The position numbers were made by a program, and so were the translations under genes. From contig CAMLDA010000002.1 of NCBI GenBank assembly GCA_946478715.1, forward strand, positions 1-12,514: a stretch of DNA of 12,514 bases, given 5' to 3'. Positions 1-6,050 of the stretch are shown here, piece by piece (position 1 is the stretch's first letter; each line of letters begins with the position of its first letter). Source of the stretch: an uncultured Candidatus Saccharibacteria bacterium (lineage in GTDB: Bacteria; Patescibacteria; Saccharimonadia; Saccharimonadales; UBA10212). Below the pieces are notes generated by a model, which ran no database searches, was not told where the DNA came from, and worked only from the letters and a program-made list of their open reading frames with translations.

Positions 1-10
1 AAAGTCAAAG

Positions 11-16
11 ATTATA
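11..16 (-). promoter_or_regulatory. Possible -10 box for a gene beyond the left edge
   Basis: On the minus strand a consensus TATAAT lies 7 bases past the TGA of the membrane protein. No start codon follows before the window ends, so whether it drives a downstream gene cannot be judged. An isolated hexamer in AT-rich sequence is weak evidence. Confidence 0.2.
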
Positions 17-23
17 GCTATTA

Positions 24-629
24 TCACAATACGAGTGTAACAGTATATTGTTCAGCAGTAGCGAACAGGTCCACATCGCTGGTAAGCGTGTCGTAGCCGG
101 GTACCTGCGCCTGAAAAAGGGTCTGGATAGCGCCCAGCGCCGCTTTAGAGGTGCCTACATTACTGCCGCAGCTGGAGGCCCAGGTGCGGGATAAATCGGA
201 GCCTTCGTTATTCAGGTCCAAAATGTAGCGCGTCCCCAGCGGGCACTGCCCCGCGTCATCGTCGGGTATCTTTTTGTTGCTAGTTTTGGCTAAGAAGCCG
301 GAGTTATTTATCGCCTTTAAGAAAACCGTATAGGCTTCCTGGTTATTCTGAAAGGTCTTGGAGCGGATAATCTGCGGGTTGTAGCCCTTTAAAACGTCCA
401 GGGTTATTTCACTGTTGGTAACAGTAATGCGGATAGACCGGTGAAGCTGGTCGGCGTTGACCATACCGTCAGTAGTAAAGCTGACCTGGGCGTTTGTGCC
501 GGCGTAAGAAGGCAGCGGCTGGATTGGGTTAGGCTGGGGTTTTTTGCCTCCATGGGTAAGAAGCACCACCAATAAGATGATGAAAATGATAATCCCGGCG
601 AATATGGAAATTAGCCTTCCAAACCACAT
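24..629 (-). CDS. Membrane-anchored hypothetical protein
   Basis: A 201-residue protein of unknown function. Residues about 6-24 form one strongly hydrophobic helix (IIIFIILLVVLL) with no signal-peptidase site. A lysine- and proline-rich linker (about 28-40) follows, then a polar domain of about 160 residues. The likely topology is an N-terminal anchor with the domain outside the cell. Two cysteines in the outer domain (C129 and C154) could form a disulfide. The start ATG at 627-629 is supported by a promoter ending 9 bases upstream. It ends in TGA at 24-26. It follows the ndt-like gene after 41 bases and appears to be a separate transcription unit. I do not recognise a named family. Similar small anchored proteins are common in Patescibacteria (family-level recollection, not a search result). 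Confidence 0.8.
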   Translation of the reverse strand: MWFGRLISIFAGIIIFIILLVVLLTHGGKKPQPNPIQPLPSYAGTNAQVSFTTDGMVNADQLHRSIRITVTNSEITLDVLKGYNPQIIRSKTFQNNQEAYTVFLKAINNSGFLAKTSNKKIPDDDAGQCPLGTRYILDLNNEGSDLSRTWASSCGSNVGTSKAALGAIQTLFQAQVPGYDTLTSDVDLFATAEQYTVTLVL

Positions 630-637
630 AATAACTA

Positions 638-662
638 TATTTTAACATATTAAATTAAAATA
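638..662. repeat. Perfect 8-bp inverted repeat over the -10 box
   Basis: The arms TATTTTAA and TTAAAATA are exact reverse complements separated by 9 bases. One arm covers the -10 box of the membrane protein promoter. It could be an operator, or chance in an almost pure A/T stretch. It is a poor transcription terminator because the stem has no G or C. Confidence 0.35.
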
Positions 663-667
663 ATCAA
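639..667 (-). promoter_or_regulatory. Promoter of the membrane protein gene
   Basis: Minus-strand TTGATT (662-667; four of six match TTGACA), a 17-base spacer, then TAAAAT (639-644) preceded by TGT, an extended -10. The start codon lies 9 bases beyond the -10, so transcription should begin about 2 bases before the ATG. There is no room for a Shine-Dalgarno. This is the best-formed promoter in the window apart from its near-absent leader. Confidence 0.65.
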
Positions 668-670
668 CAG

Positions 671-1081
671 TTATATCCGATTTATAGCGGCATAGACTTC
701 TTCAATCCCGTCGCAAAAAAAGACATACTGCGGGCTTTCAAATATAAATTCCCTCTCATGCGAGTCCGGCCCTACGATGTATGCCTGGCGGCCGGATGAA
801 TTCTTCAGACAATCAGTTAAAAAGGCGCCCAGCTCAATGTATGCTCCCCTTAATCCAGGTTCGTCCAGCATTATAAAAATATCCGCTTTTGCTGCTTTTC
901 TAAGCATTTCCGCTTGGACCTCGATATTATGTTCGCGGTTAACAGGATCTCTATAGGGCCGCTTAACATCCGCGGCAGTCCAGTCGGAAATCACCTGGTG
1001 GCCCATCTTAGCCAATCTGCGCTGGATTTGTTTTACATCAGCGAGCCTGGTTTTAGCGCGTCCCGACACATAAATCTTCAT
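671..1081 (-). CDS. Nucleoside 2-deoxyribosyltransferase-like protein
   Basis: A 136-residue single-domain protein. It begins MKIYVSG, the beta-strand and loop typical of the nucleoside 2-deoxyribosyltransferase fold. A conserved block at about 66-86 contains ADIFIMLDEPG and then GAYIELG. In characterised family members the ELG glutamate (here E83) is the nucleophile and a preceding acidic residue (here D73) assists. The expected reaction is cleavage or transfer of the N-glycosidic bond of deoxynucleosides, or of deoxynucleoside monophosphates in related enzymes. The exact substrate cannot be read from sequence. It is the last gene of the polA block. Its ATG overlaps the Nudix TGA as ATGA, so translation is probably coupled. 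A role in nucleobase salvage or pool cleaning is inferred from the neighbours. Confidence 0.8.
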   Translation of the reverse strand: MKIYVSGRAKTRLADVKQIQRRLAKMGHQVISDWTAADVKRPYRDPVNREHNIEVQAEMLRKAAKADIFIMLDEPGLRGAYIELGAFLTDCLKNSSGRQAYIVGPDSHEREFIFESPQYVFFCDGIEEVYAAINRI

Positions 1082-1593
1082 ATGTTAAATACTTTTATGG
1101 CCTGCTTTACTTCGTCTTTGACGCCGTCAATACAGTCGTAATCCCTGATTTCTTGCGCATCCACCCAGGCGGCCTCGGTAAAGGCTCCTTTTTCAGGTAT
1201 GACTTCCCCGCTGTCGTATTCAACTGCGAATTTTAAAAGCACCACCGGCGTCTCGTCCGGGCGCACGAATACTTTGCTGCCGATGAACTTAAGCTCCGGT
1301 TTAACTTTTACGCCCGACTCTTCATAGATTTCCCGCATCAGGAGTTTGATTAAAGCGTCTTCAAACACCGTAACATCGCCGTCAACAGAAGTCGGATTCT
1401 TCATATCCAGGTCGGCGTGCTCTAGCTTGCCGCCCGCGTTCGCCCATTTGCCGGGATGGACCGTTTCTCTTTGGTCCCTTTTTAAAATCAGGCACCTGCC
1501 GTCAGAAGCCCGGTAGATAGTCGCGCCCATAACGACATAAAACAGCTTATCCGGCTTGGCGTTTTGGATACTTACTTTTTCGGCGCGGCTCAT
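1078..1593 (-). CDS. Nudix hydrolase with an enlarged Nudix box
   Basis: 171 residues. The Nudix signature is split: GGKLE at 54-58, then about 20 extra residues, then ED (78-79) leading into the helix and REIYEESGV at 87-95. The catalytic REUxEExGU half is intact, so metal-dependent hydrolysis of a nucleoside diphosphate linked to another group is expected. The insertion replaces the usual tight turn between GGxxE and the catalytic helix and may shape the substrate pocket. At the position where the canonical motif has Glu, the count gives D79, or E78 with one extra residue. It overlaps the MazG-like gene by ATGA upstream and the deoxyribosyltransferase-like gene by ATGA downstream. A strong Shine-Dalgarno inside the mazG-like coding end supports this start. 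The substrate is unknown. Confidence 0.85.
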   Translation of the reverse strand: MSRAEKVSIQNAKPDKLFYVVMGATIYRASDGRCLILKRDQRETVHPGKWANAGGKLEHADLDMKNPTSVDGDVTVFEDALIKLLMREIYEESGVKVKPELKFIGSKVFVRPDETPVVLLKFAVEYDSGEVIPEKGAFTEAAWVDAQEIRDYDCIDGVKDEVKQAIKVFNI

Positions 1594-1982
1594 TTTATCT
1601 CCTTGAATCTTTTTGGATCGGCGGCATAATAATCAGCCCATTTGTTATCGGCCGGCAAGGTCAGCTTTTTTATATAGTGTCCCTCTCTAAAACCACCATT
1701 CGCAACACGCTTCTTGGCTTGCTTAGCTTTAATATCCGCTTTGGTAAGGCCGTAATTCTTAATCAGCTGGTCCAGGATTTCCTGCAGGTCGGCCAATTCG
1801 CCTGCCGATATTTCGGCTTCGGCCTCCAGCTCTTTGGCTTCTTCTACCAATTTTTTGAGCAGTTCCTTGTTCAGTTTTTCGCCAGACAAAACGCTATAAT
1901 CCACTTCCCCGCCCATATCTATATTTATTTTGACAAGTTTATCGCGCACTAATTTATTCAGCCTGAATGTCCTAGTTCTCAT
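1590..1982 (-). CDS. MazG/HisE-like NTP pyrophosphohydrolase
   Basis: 130 residues, nearly all helical. An N-terminal KLVRDKL (10-16) is typical of the house-cleaning branch of the all-alpha NTP pyrophosphatases. The metal-binding signature ExxE...ExxD is visible as EEAKE (47-51) and ELAD (62-65). A conserved tail follows, KRVANGGF (91-98). These proteins are often annotated as phosphoribosyl-ATP pyrophosphohydrolase. No other histidine gene is nearby, so hydrolysis of non-canonical or damaged NTPs to NMP and pyrophosphate is the better inference. Its ATG overlaps the GrpB stop as ATGA, and its own TGA overlaps the Nudix ATG. The gene is complete with no missing key acids. Confidence 0.85.
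   Translation of the reverse strand: MRTRTFRLNKLVRDKLVKINIDMGGEVDYSVLSGEKLNKELLKKLVEEAKELEAEAEISAGELADLQEILDQLIKNYGLTKADIKAKQAKKRVANGGFREGHYIKKLTLPADNKWADYYAADPKRFKEIK
1599..1604 (-). promoter_or_regulatory. Shine-Dalgarno for the Nudix gene
   Basis: AAGGAG on the minus strand lies 5 bases before the ATG at 1591-1593, inside the last codons of the MazG-like gene. It is the only clear Shine-Dalgarno at the four ATGA junctions of the polA block. The Nudix gene may therefore recruit ribosomes independently of coupling. Confidence 0.65.
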
Positions 1983-2002
1983 AATTCGCCCCAGTTTTTG
2001 CC
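1979..2002 (-). repeat. Direct repeat copy 2 (3' end of grpB)
   Basis: 24 bases covering the last codons and TGA of grpB, including the overlapping ATG of the MazG-like gene. It matches the 3' end of polA at 23 of 24 positions. The one difference is a synonymous Glu codon (GAA against GAG). Identity stops sharply on both sides. Confidence 0.8.
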
Positions 2003-2518
2003 CGCCTGAGCGGCTTGTATAACTTTGTAGATAAAATCTTTTTTGCTGGCAGAGTATGATTTACGGTCATCAGCGTACCTCCCGGCAAGTCCTTTCTTTA
2101 GCTGCTCGTAATCGGCGGCGGCCTTGGGGTGAGTAATCAGGTAATCCCTGAACAAAACCGTCGTATTCACGTACTCCTCATTCCATTCTCCTATATGCAG
2201 ATGGACAGTCCGGTTATACTCCGGGCCTTTAGCCAGCATCAGATGGTCGGGCACATCTTCACGCAGATGATAACCATGGGTTTCCAGACGCGGGGCCCAA
2301 TCTTTCGCTTGTTTGGTGCTTTTGACCACCATCAGAATATCTATTAGCGGCTTGGCCATGATGCCAGGGATACTGGTGCTGCCCACGTGATAAATCTTGA
2401 TGATGTTTTTGCGGTCCAAATAAGATTCTAGTTCTGCTTTCTCATCCTGGAATGCTTTAGCCCAAGCAGGGTCATACGGTTCTAGCCTTACCTTCCCGCG
2501 GTGCACGCCTACTGTCAT
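1979..2518 (-). CDS. GrpB/UPF0157 family protein
   Basis: 179 residues of the GrpB family, which has a minimal nucleotidyltransferase fold. The signature YHVGSTSIPGIMAKPLIDIL starts at 43: GSTSIPG (46-52) is the nucleotide-binding turn and D60 is the expected metal-binding acid. The family hallmark near HLHIGEW (106-112) and the closing helix SKKDFIYKVI are also present. No substrate is established for the family, and the cellular role is unknown. The oddity is the C-terminus. After the usual family end there is an extra GKNWGEL (173-179), identical to the last seven residues of PolA encoded just upstream. The DNA of the two ends matches at 23 of 24 bases. The start overlaps the polA stop as ATGA. 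Confidence 0.85.
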   Translation of the reverse strand: MTVGVHRGKVRLEPYDPAWAKAFQDEKAELESYLDRKNIIKIYHVGSTSIPGIMAKPLIDILMVVKSTKQAKDWAPRLETHGYHLREDVPDHLMLAKGPEYNRTVHLHIGEWNEEYVNTTVLFRDYLITHPKAAADYEQLKKGLAGRYADDRKSYSASKKDFIYKVIQAAQAGKNWGEL

Positions 2519-2538
2519 AACTCGCCCCAGTTTTTGCC
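2515..2538 (-). repeat. Direct repeat copy 1 (3' end of polA)
   Basis: 24 bases coding for the PolA C-terminus GKNWGEL plus TGA, overlapping the ATG of grpB. A G-x-NW-type ending is normal for family A polymerases, so this is probably the source copy. The other copy lies 536 bases downstream, and exactly one gene separates the two. Confidence 0.8.
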
Positions 2539-5142
2539 GATGGATACGTCGGCCCTAAGTTTTACCGGCAGCTCTATTACGCTTTCCATGGTCTGTTTCA
2601 TTATGCGGCCTACTGATTCCGCCTCTTCCTGAGGGGCCTCGACTATGAGGCTATCGTGGACCTGCAGCAATATATCGGTGCTCTTGGGCAGCTTGTTGGC
2701 TATTTTAACCATTGCCAGCTTCATGATGTCGGCGGCACTGCCCTGCATGGGCATGTTTATGGCCGCCCGCAGGCCGGCTTCACGGACGACGAAGTTAGGA
2801 GAGTTAACATCCGGCGTAGGACGGCGGCGCCCCATGATGGTTTCTACGTAGCCCTGCTCTTTGGCCTGTTGGCGCAGCAAATCAAGGAACTCTTTAAGCT
2901 TTGGCCGTACTTCAAAATATTTACTGATAAATTCGCGCGCCTGGCCGTATTCCAGCCCGGATGTGGCGCTAAGGCCATGCGGGCCCTGCCCGTAAATGAT
3001 GCCGAAATTGAACGCTTTGGCGGCATAACGCTGCTCTTTTGTGACGTCTTGCGGCTTTATTCCGTAGACCAAAGCGGCGGTCTGTATATGGATGTCTTCG
3101 TCTTTGTTGAAAGCGTCAATCATGCCCTGGTCGCCGGAGAGGACGGCAGCTATGCGCAGTTCCTGCTGGCTGTAGTCGACGCTTACCAGCCGGTTGCCTT
3201 TGGCGGCCACGAAGGCGGTGCGGATACGCCGCCCCAAGTCCGTTCGCACCGGAATCGCCTGCAGATTCGGGTCCACGCTGCTCAGCCGGCCGGTTGGCGC
3301 GATAGTGATGTTATAGGTGGTATGCAGCCGGCTGTTCTTGTCTACCATCTTGGGCAGGACATCGATGTACGTATTCTTAAGTTTGGTGACCTCGCGGTAC
3401 TGGCCTATAAGATCAATTATGGGATGGCTGCCGCGCAGTTTTTCCAGTTCCGACGCCGCGGTGGAAAGCCCGGTCTTGCCTTTTTTGATGCCGGCCGTAG
3501 ACAGGTTAAGTTTTACGAACAGCACGTCGGCCAGCTGGCCGGGGCTGCCGATGTTGAACTCGTGGTCGGCGTAGCCGTATATCTTCTGCTCCAGGTCGCT
3601 GATGATCCCATCTATTTCCTTGCTGAAATCTTCCAGATACGGGCAGTCCAGCCGGATTCCCGTAAGCTCCATATCGGCCAGCACCGGAATGAGCGGCCAT
3701 TCCACATCGCCGGCCAGTTTTTCAATCTTTGGCGCCTGTTCGAGCGCCTTTGTCTGGCCGTGCTGCAGCTCCCGGATGACCGCTATGATTTCCGGCGCGC
3801 GGGCTATGAGTTCGTCGGTATCCAGCTCGTCCAGCGTTGAAACTTCGTAACGCAGCTGGCTGCCGGCAAGCTCTGTCAGGCTCTGCGCCCGCAGTAAAGG
3901 GTTTATAAGATAGGCCGCCACCAGGACATCGTGCCCTACAGGCGGGATTTCTTTTACGCCCATAACCCGCAGCATCTTGATGGTCGATTTAAGGTCGTAG
4001 CCTACCAGCGGCCGCACGTCCTTGAAATGGCCGGCAACCAGCTTATGGTCCAGCTTGCGCAAATCCAGAGTATAAGTGTCTTTGCCGTCCGGGCTGATAA
4101 TCAGGGCCTGCGGGTCGGCGCCATGTTTGCCGGCGGCCCGCCCAAAGATATAAAAAAACTCCGAGTCCCCGATTTTGGGCAGGTCTTTATCGTTGTCTAT
4201 GACAGTGTTTTTGCCCACTTTCAGTTTTACCCCTCCAACCGTCTCGGTGACCGGCGCCTCGCCCTTCATATGCTCCGGCAGGCCCCGAAGCAGGCTTCGG
4301 AATTCCAGCCGCTCCAGCAGCGTACGCAAAGCCTTGGCGTCAATCTTTGTACCATCCATTGCGTTTAAGTCCAGCTTCAAAGGCGCGTCGCACCAGATGG
4401 CGCCCACTTTTTTGCTCAGATATGCGCTGTCGCGGCCGGCTTCTAACTTCTTACGGGTGCTTTCTTTGATGCCCTCCAGGTGCTTGTAAACGCCGTCCAA
4501 GGTCTTATATTCCTTTAGCAGTTCTATGGCGGTCTTTTCGCCGATGCCCGGCACGCCCGGGATATTGTCGCTGCTGTCGCCTTTCAGCGCCTTAAGGTCC
4601 AGGAATTGTTCCGGCTTTAACCCATATTTTTGTTCAAAGCTTTCCGGATGGTACTCCTCGATATTTGAAAAACCGCGTTTAAGGGCATAGACTTTCACGC
4701 GGTGATTTATAAGCTGCAGCATATCAAGGTCGGAAGTCACCAGCAGGGTTTCCAGGCCTTTCTTTTCGGCCATGACCGCCAGGCTGCCCATGATATCGTC
4801 GGCCTCGTAATCATCCAGCTCGTAAAGCGGCCAGCCGAATGCGTCCAGCAGGTCGTGCAGGATCGGAATCTGGGTATAAAAATCAGGTGGCGCCGGTTTT
4901 CGGCCGGCTTTGTATTCGGGGTATATCTCTACCCTTTTGCGGATATTGGTCTTGGGTTTGTCCCAGGCTACGCAGACATAATCGGGCTTTAGTTTCTTTA
5001 TAAGTTCCAGCGCCATGGTGGCGAACCCGTACACGCCGCCGGTTGGTACGCCGTCGGCCGTACTAAGGTTGGGCATGGCGTAGTAGCCTCTGTAAAAGAC
5101 AGATTTCCCATCGATAACTGCCAGTTTTTTCCTCTCAGCCAC
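2515..5142 (-). CDS. polA: DNA polymerase I
   Basis: 875 residues with three regions. The 5' nuclease (about 1-290) is intact: D11, D61, EADD (113-116), TSDLD (136-140) and the helix-hairpin-helix with GDSSDN (188-193). The central 3'-5' exonuclease-like domain (about 300-480) lacks the DxE of motif I and reads GYDLKST where active enzymes have GxNxKxD, so proofreading is probably lost. The polymerase domain has motif A VDYSQQELR with D656 and motif B R705, K709, F713 and Y717. Motif C is HDS (829-831) instead of the usual HDE. F713 at the ddNTP-selectivity position is the E. coli-like form. Its role is gap filling, Okazaki fragment processing and repair. The start is GTG at 5140-5142, chosen because a TATAAT lies 8 bases upstream and the protein then begins AERKKLAVIDG as expected. 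Confidence 0.97.
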   Translation of the reverse strand: MAERKKLAVIDGKSVFYRGYYAMPNLSTADGVPTGGVYGFATMALELIKKLKPDYVCVAWDKPKTNIRKRVEIYPEYKAGRKPAPPDFYTQIPILHDLLDAFGWPLYELDDYEADDIMGSLAVMAEKKGLETLLVTSDLDMLQLINHRVKVYALKRGFSNIEEYHPESFEQKYGLKPEQFLDLKALKGDSSDNIPGVPGIGEKTAIELLKEYKTLDGVYKHLEGIKESTRKKLEAGRDSAYLSKKVGAIWCDAPLKLDLNAMDGTKIDAKALRTLLERLEFRSLLRGLPEHMKGEAPVTETVGGVKLKVGKNTVIDNDKDLPKIGDSEFFYIFGRAAGKHGADPQALIISPDGKDTYTLDLRKLDHKLVAGHFKDVRPLVGYDLKSTIKMLRVMGVKEIPPVGHDVLVAAYLINPLLRAQSLTELAGSQLRYEVSTLDELDTDELIARAPEIIAVIRELQHGQTKALEQAPKIEKLAGDVEWPLIPVLADMELTGIRLDCPYLEDFSKEIDGIISDLEQKIYGYADHEFNIGSPGQLADVLFVKLNLSTAGIKKGKTGLSTAASELEKLRGSHPIIDLIGQYREVTKLKNTYIDVLPKMVDKNSRLHTTYNITIAPTGRLSSVDPNLQAIPVRTDLGRRIRTAFVAAKGNRLVSVDYSQQELRIAAVLSGDQGMIDAFNKDEDIHIQTAALVYGIKPQDVTKEQRYAAKAFNFGIIYGQGPHGLSATSGLEYGQAREFISKYFEVRPKLKEFLDLLRQQAKEQGYVETIMGRRRPTPDVNSPNFVVREAGLRAAINMPMQGSAADIMKLAMVKIANKLPKSTDILLQVHDSLIVEAPQEEAESVGRIMKQTMESVIELPVKLRADVSIGKNWGEL

Positions 5143-5150
5143 TATCTGGA

Positions 5151-5156
5151 ATTATA
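5151..5156 (-). promoter_or_regulatory. -10 box of polA
   Basis: Consensus TATAAT on the minus strand in the 41-base gap after the VanX-like gene, 8 bases before the GTG start. Transcription should start at or within a base or two of the GTG. I see no good -35 at 16-18 bases. No terminator hairpin separates this from the upstream gene, so read-through is also possible. Confidence 0.55.
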
Positions 5157-5183
5157 CGCCGTATCTGTTAGCTAAGCGACTGC

Positions 5184-6047
5184 TTATGCTTCGGCGGCCA
5201 TGCCGTATAGGGCGGCGGGTTCATGGCGCAGCCTGGCCCACATCTGGTCGCCGTAGCTCCAGTGCCACCATTCCGTGGGATTGACCTGAAGGCCCGTGTC
5301 AGTGCCAAAAACCGCTCCTGTCATTATGGCGTAGAAGGCCCGGCGGTTAGCCTTGGCAATCCTGTCGGCTTTGTTAAGCCTATGGGAGTAGGTAAGTTCA
5401 AAATAATCCGGCATGACCCGCTCGCTGGTATCCCCATCCGTATGGCCCATAGGCACCTCTGCGCCCGGCACATAGTGCGGTCCGGGCTCTTTGAACCTGA
5501 GGTAAACGTCTACAGCGCCGCCGGTGGCATGCGGTGAAGGATGTAGGGGATCCCATGAGGGGGCGGCTATCATCCTGTTCCTTATTTCCCGGCGCTCTTC
5601 TGGGGTAGCCTCCGGATTGTTACGGACTATAAGGCCCGGGAAGACTTCATCGTAAAGCCTTTGCTGTTCGCCCGGCGAGCGGAAAGCGTCCTCTACGAAT
5701 AATTCCACTTCCCCGCCAAAAAATTCGGTGAATATGGGGTCTGTAAGCGTGTGGTTGATATCGCCCAATTTCTCGGCCAGCGTCCTGCGGACCATAAGAG
5801 GCTTTCGGCTGTCCGGCAGCGGCTCGCCGGTGGCGGCGTTAGGCCTTGAATAATAATTTTGGCCGGCTACGCCGTAGCTATGAAGGTCGGCGAGCTCTTC
5901 GTTAAACAGCGGGTTCTCCGGGTTTATGGGATGGCCGCGGTAGCCCTGTTTTATCTCCCTCAGCATGCCCATGCCAGGTACCGACCGGTATAGCCGGTCA
6001 GGGTCGTAAGGCTGATAACCCGTTTCCCTGTCCCATATCCTCTTCAT
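5184..6047 (-). CDS. VanX/DdpX-type D-Ala-D-Ala dipeptidase (M15)
   Basis: 287 residues. The zinc-site motifs of the M15 family are complete: SPHATGGAVD (171-180), giving H173 and D180, and EWWHW (259-263), giving E259 as the catalytic base and H262. An upstream EDAFRSPGEQQ (119-129) supplies the conserved arginine R123. VanX-type enzymes cleave D-alanyl-D-alanine dipeptide. The related M15 carboxypeptidases trim stem peptides, and that alternative is not excluded. There is no signal peptide or membrane helix, which fits cytosolic dipeptide hydrolysis. It starts 3 bases after the DUF218-like stop (TAACCCATG) with no clear Shine-Dalgarno, so it is probably coupled. No VanH or VanA-like ligase is in view, so a resistance role is unsupported. 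Peptidoglycan fragment recycling is the simpler inference. Confidence 0.85.
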   Translation of the reverse strand: MKRIWDRETGYQPYDPDRLYRSVPGMGMLREIKQGYRGHPINPENPLFNEELADLHSYGVAGQNYYSRPNAATGEPLPDSRKPLMVRRTLAEKLGDINHTLTDPIFTEFFGGEVELFVEDAFRSPGEQQRLYDEVFPGLIVRNNPEATPEERREIRNRMIAAPSWDPLHPSPHATGGAVDVYLRFKEPGPHYVPGAEVPMGHTDGDTSERVMPDYFELTYSHRLNKADRIAKANRRAFYAIMTGAVFGTDTGLQVNPTEWWHWSYGDQMWARLRHEPAALYGMAAEA

Positions 6048-6050
6048 GGG

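Noticed and set aside
1590..1982. HisE, phosphoribosyl-ATP pyrophosphatase of histidine synthesis
   Set aside because: The fold is shared, but no other histidine gene is present and the KLVRDKL and NGGF features fit the house-cleaning branch.
2656..3840. A 394-codon open frame on the plus strand, antisense to polA
   Set aside because: It lies entirely inside the well-conserved polA gene, its translation resembles no family I know, and long antisense frames are common opposite genes of this composition. No ribosome site or promoter supports it.
5143..5183. A terminator between the VanX-like gene and polA
   Set aside because: The gap contains only a TTAGCTAA palindrome with no GC-rich stem or T-run on the transcribed strand.
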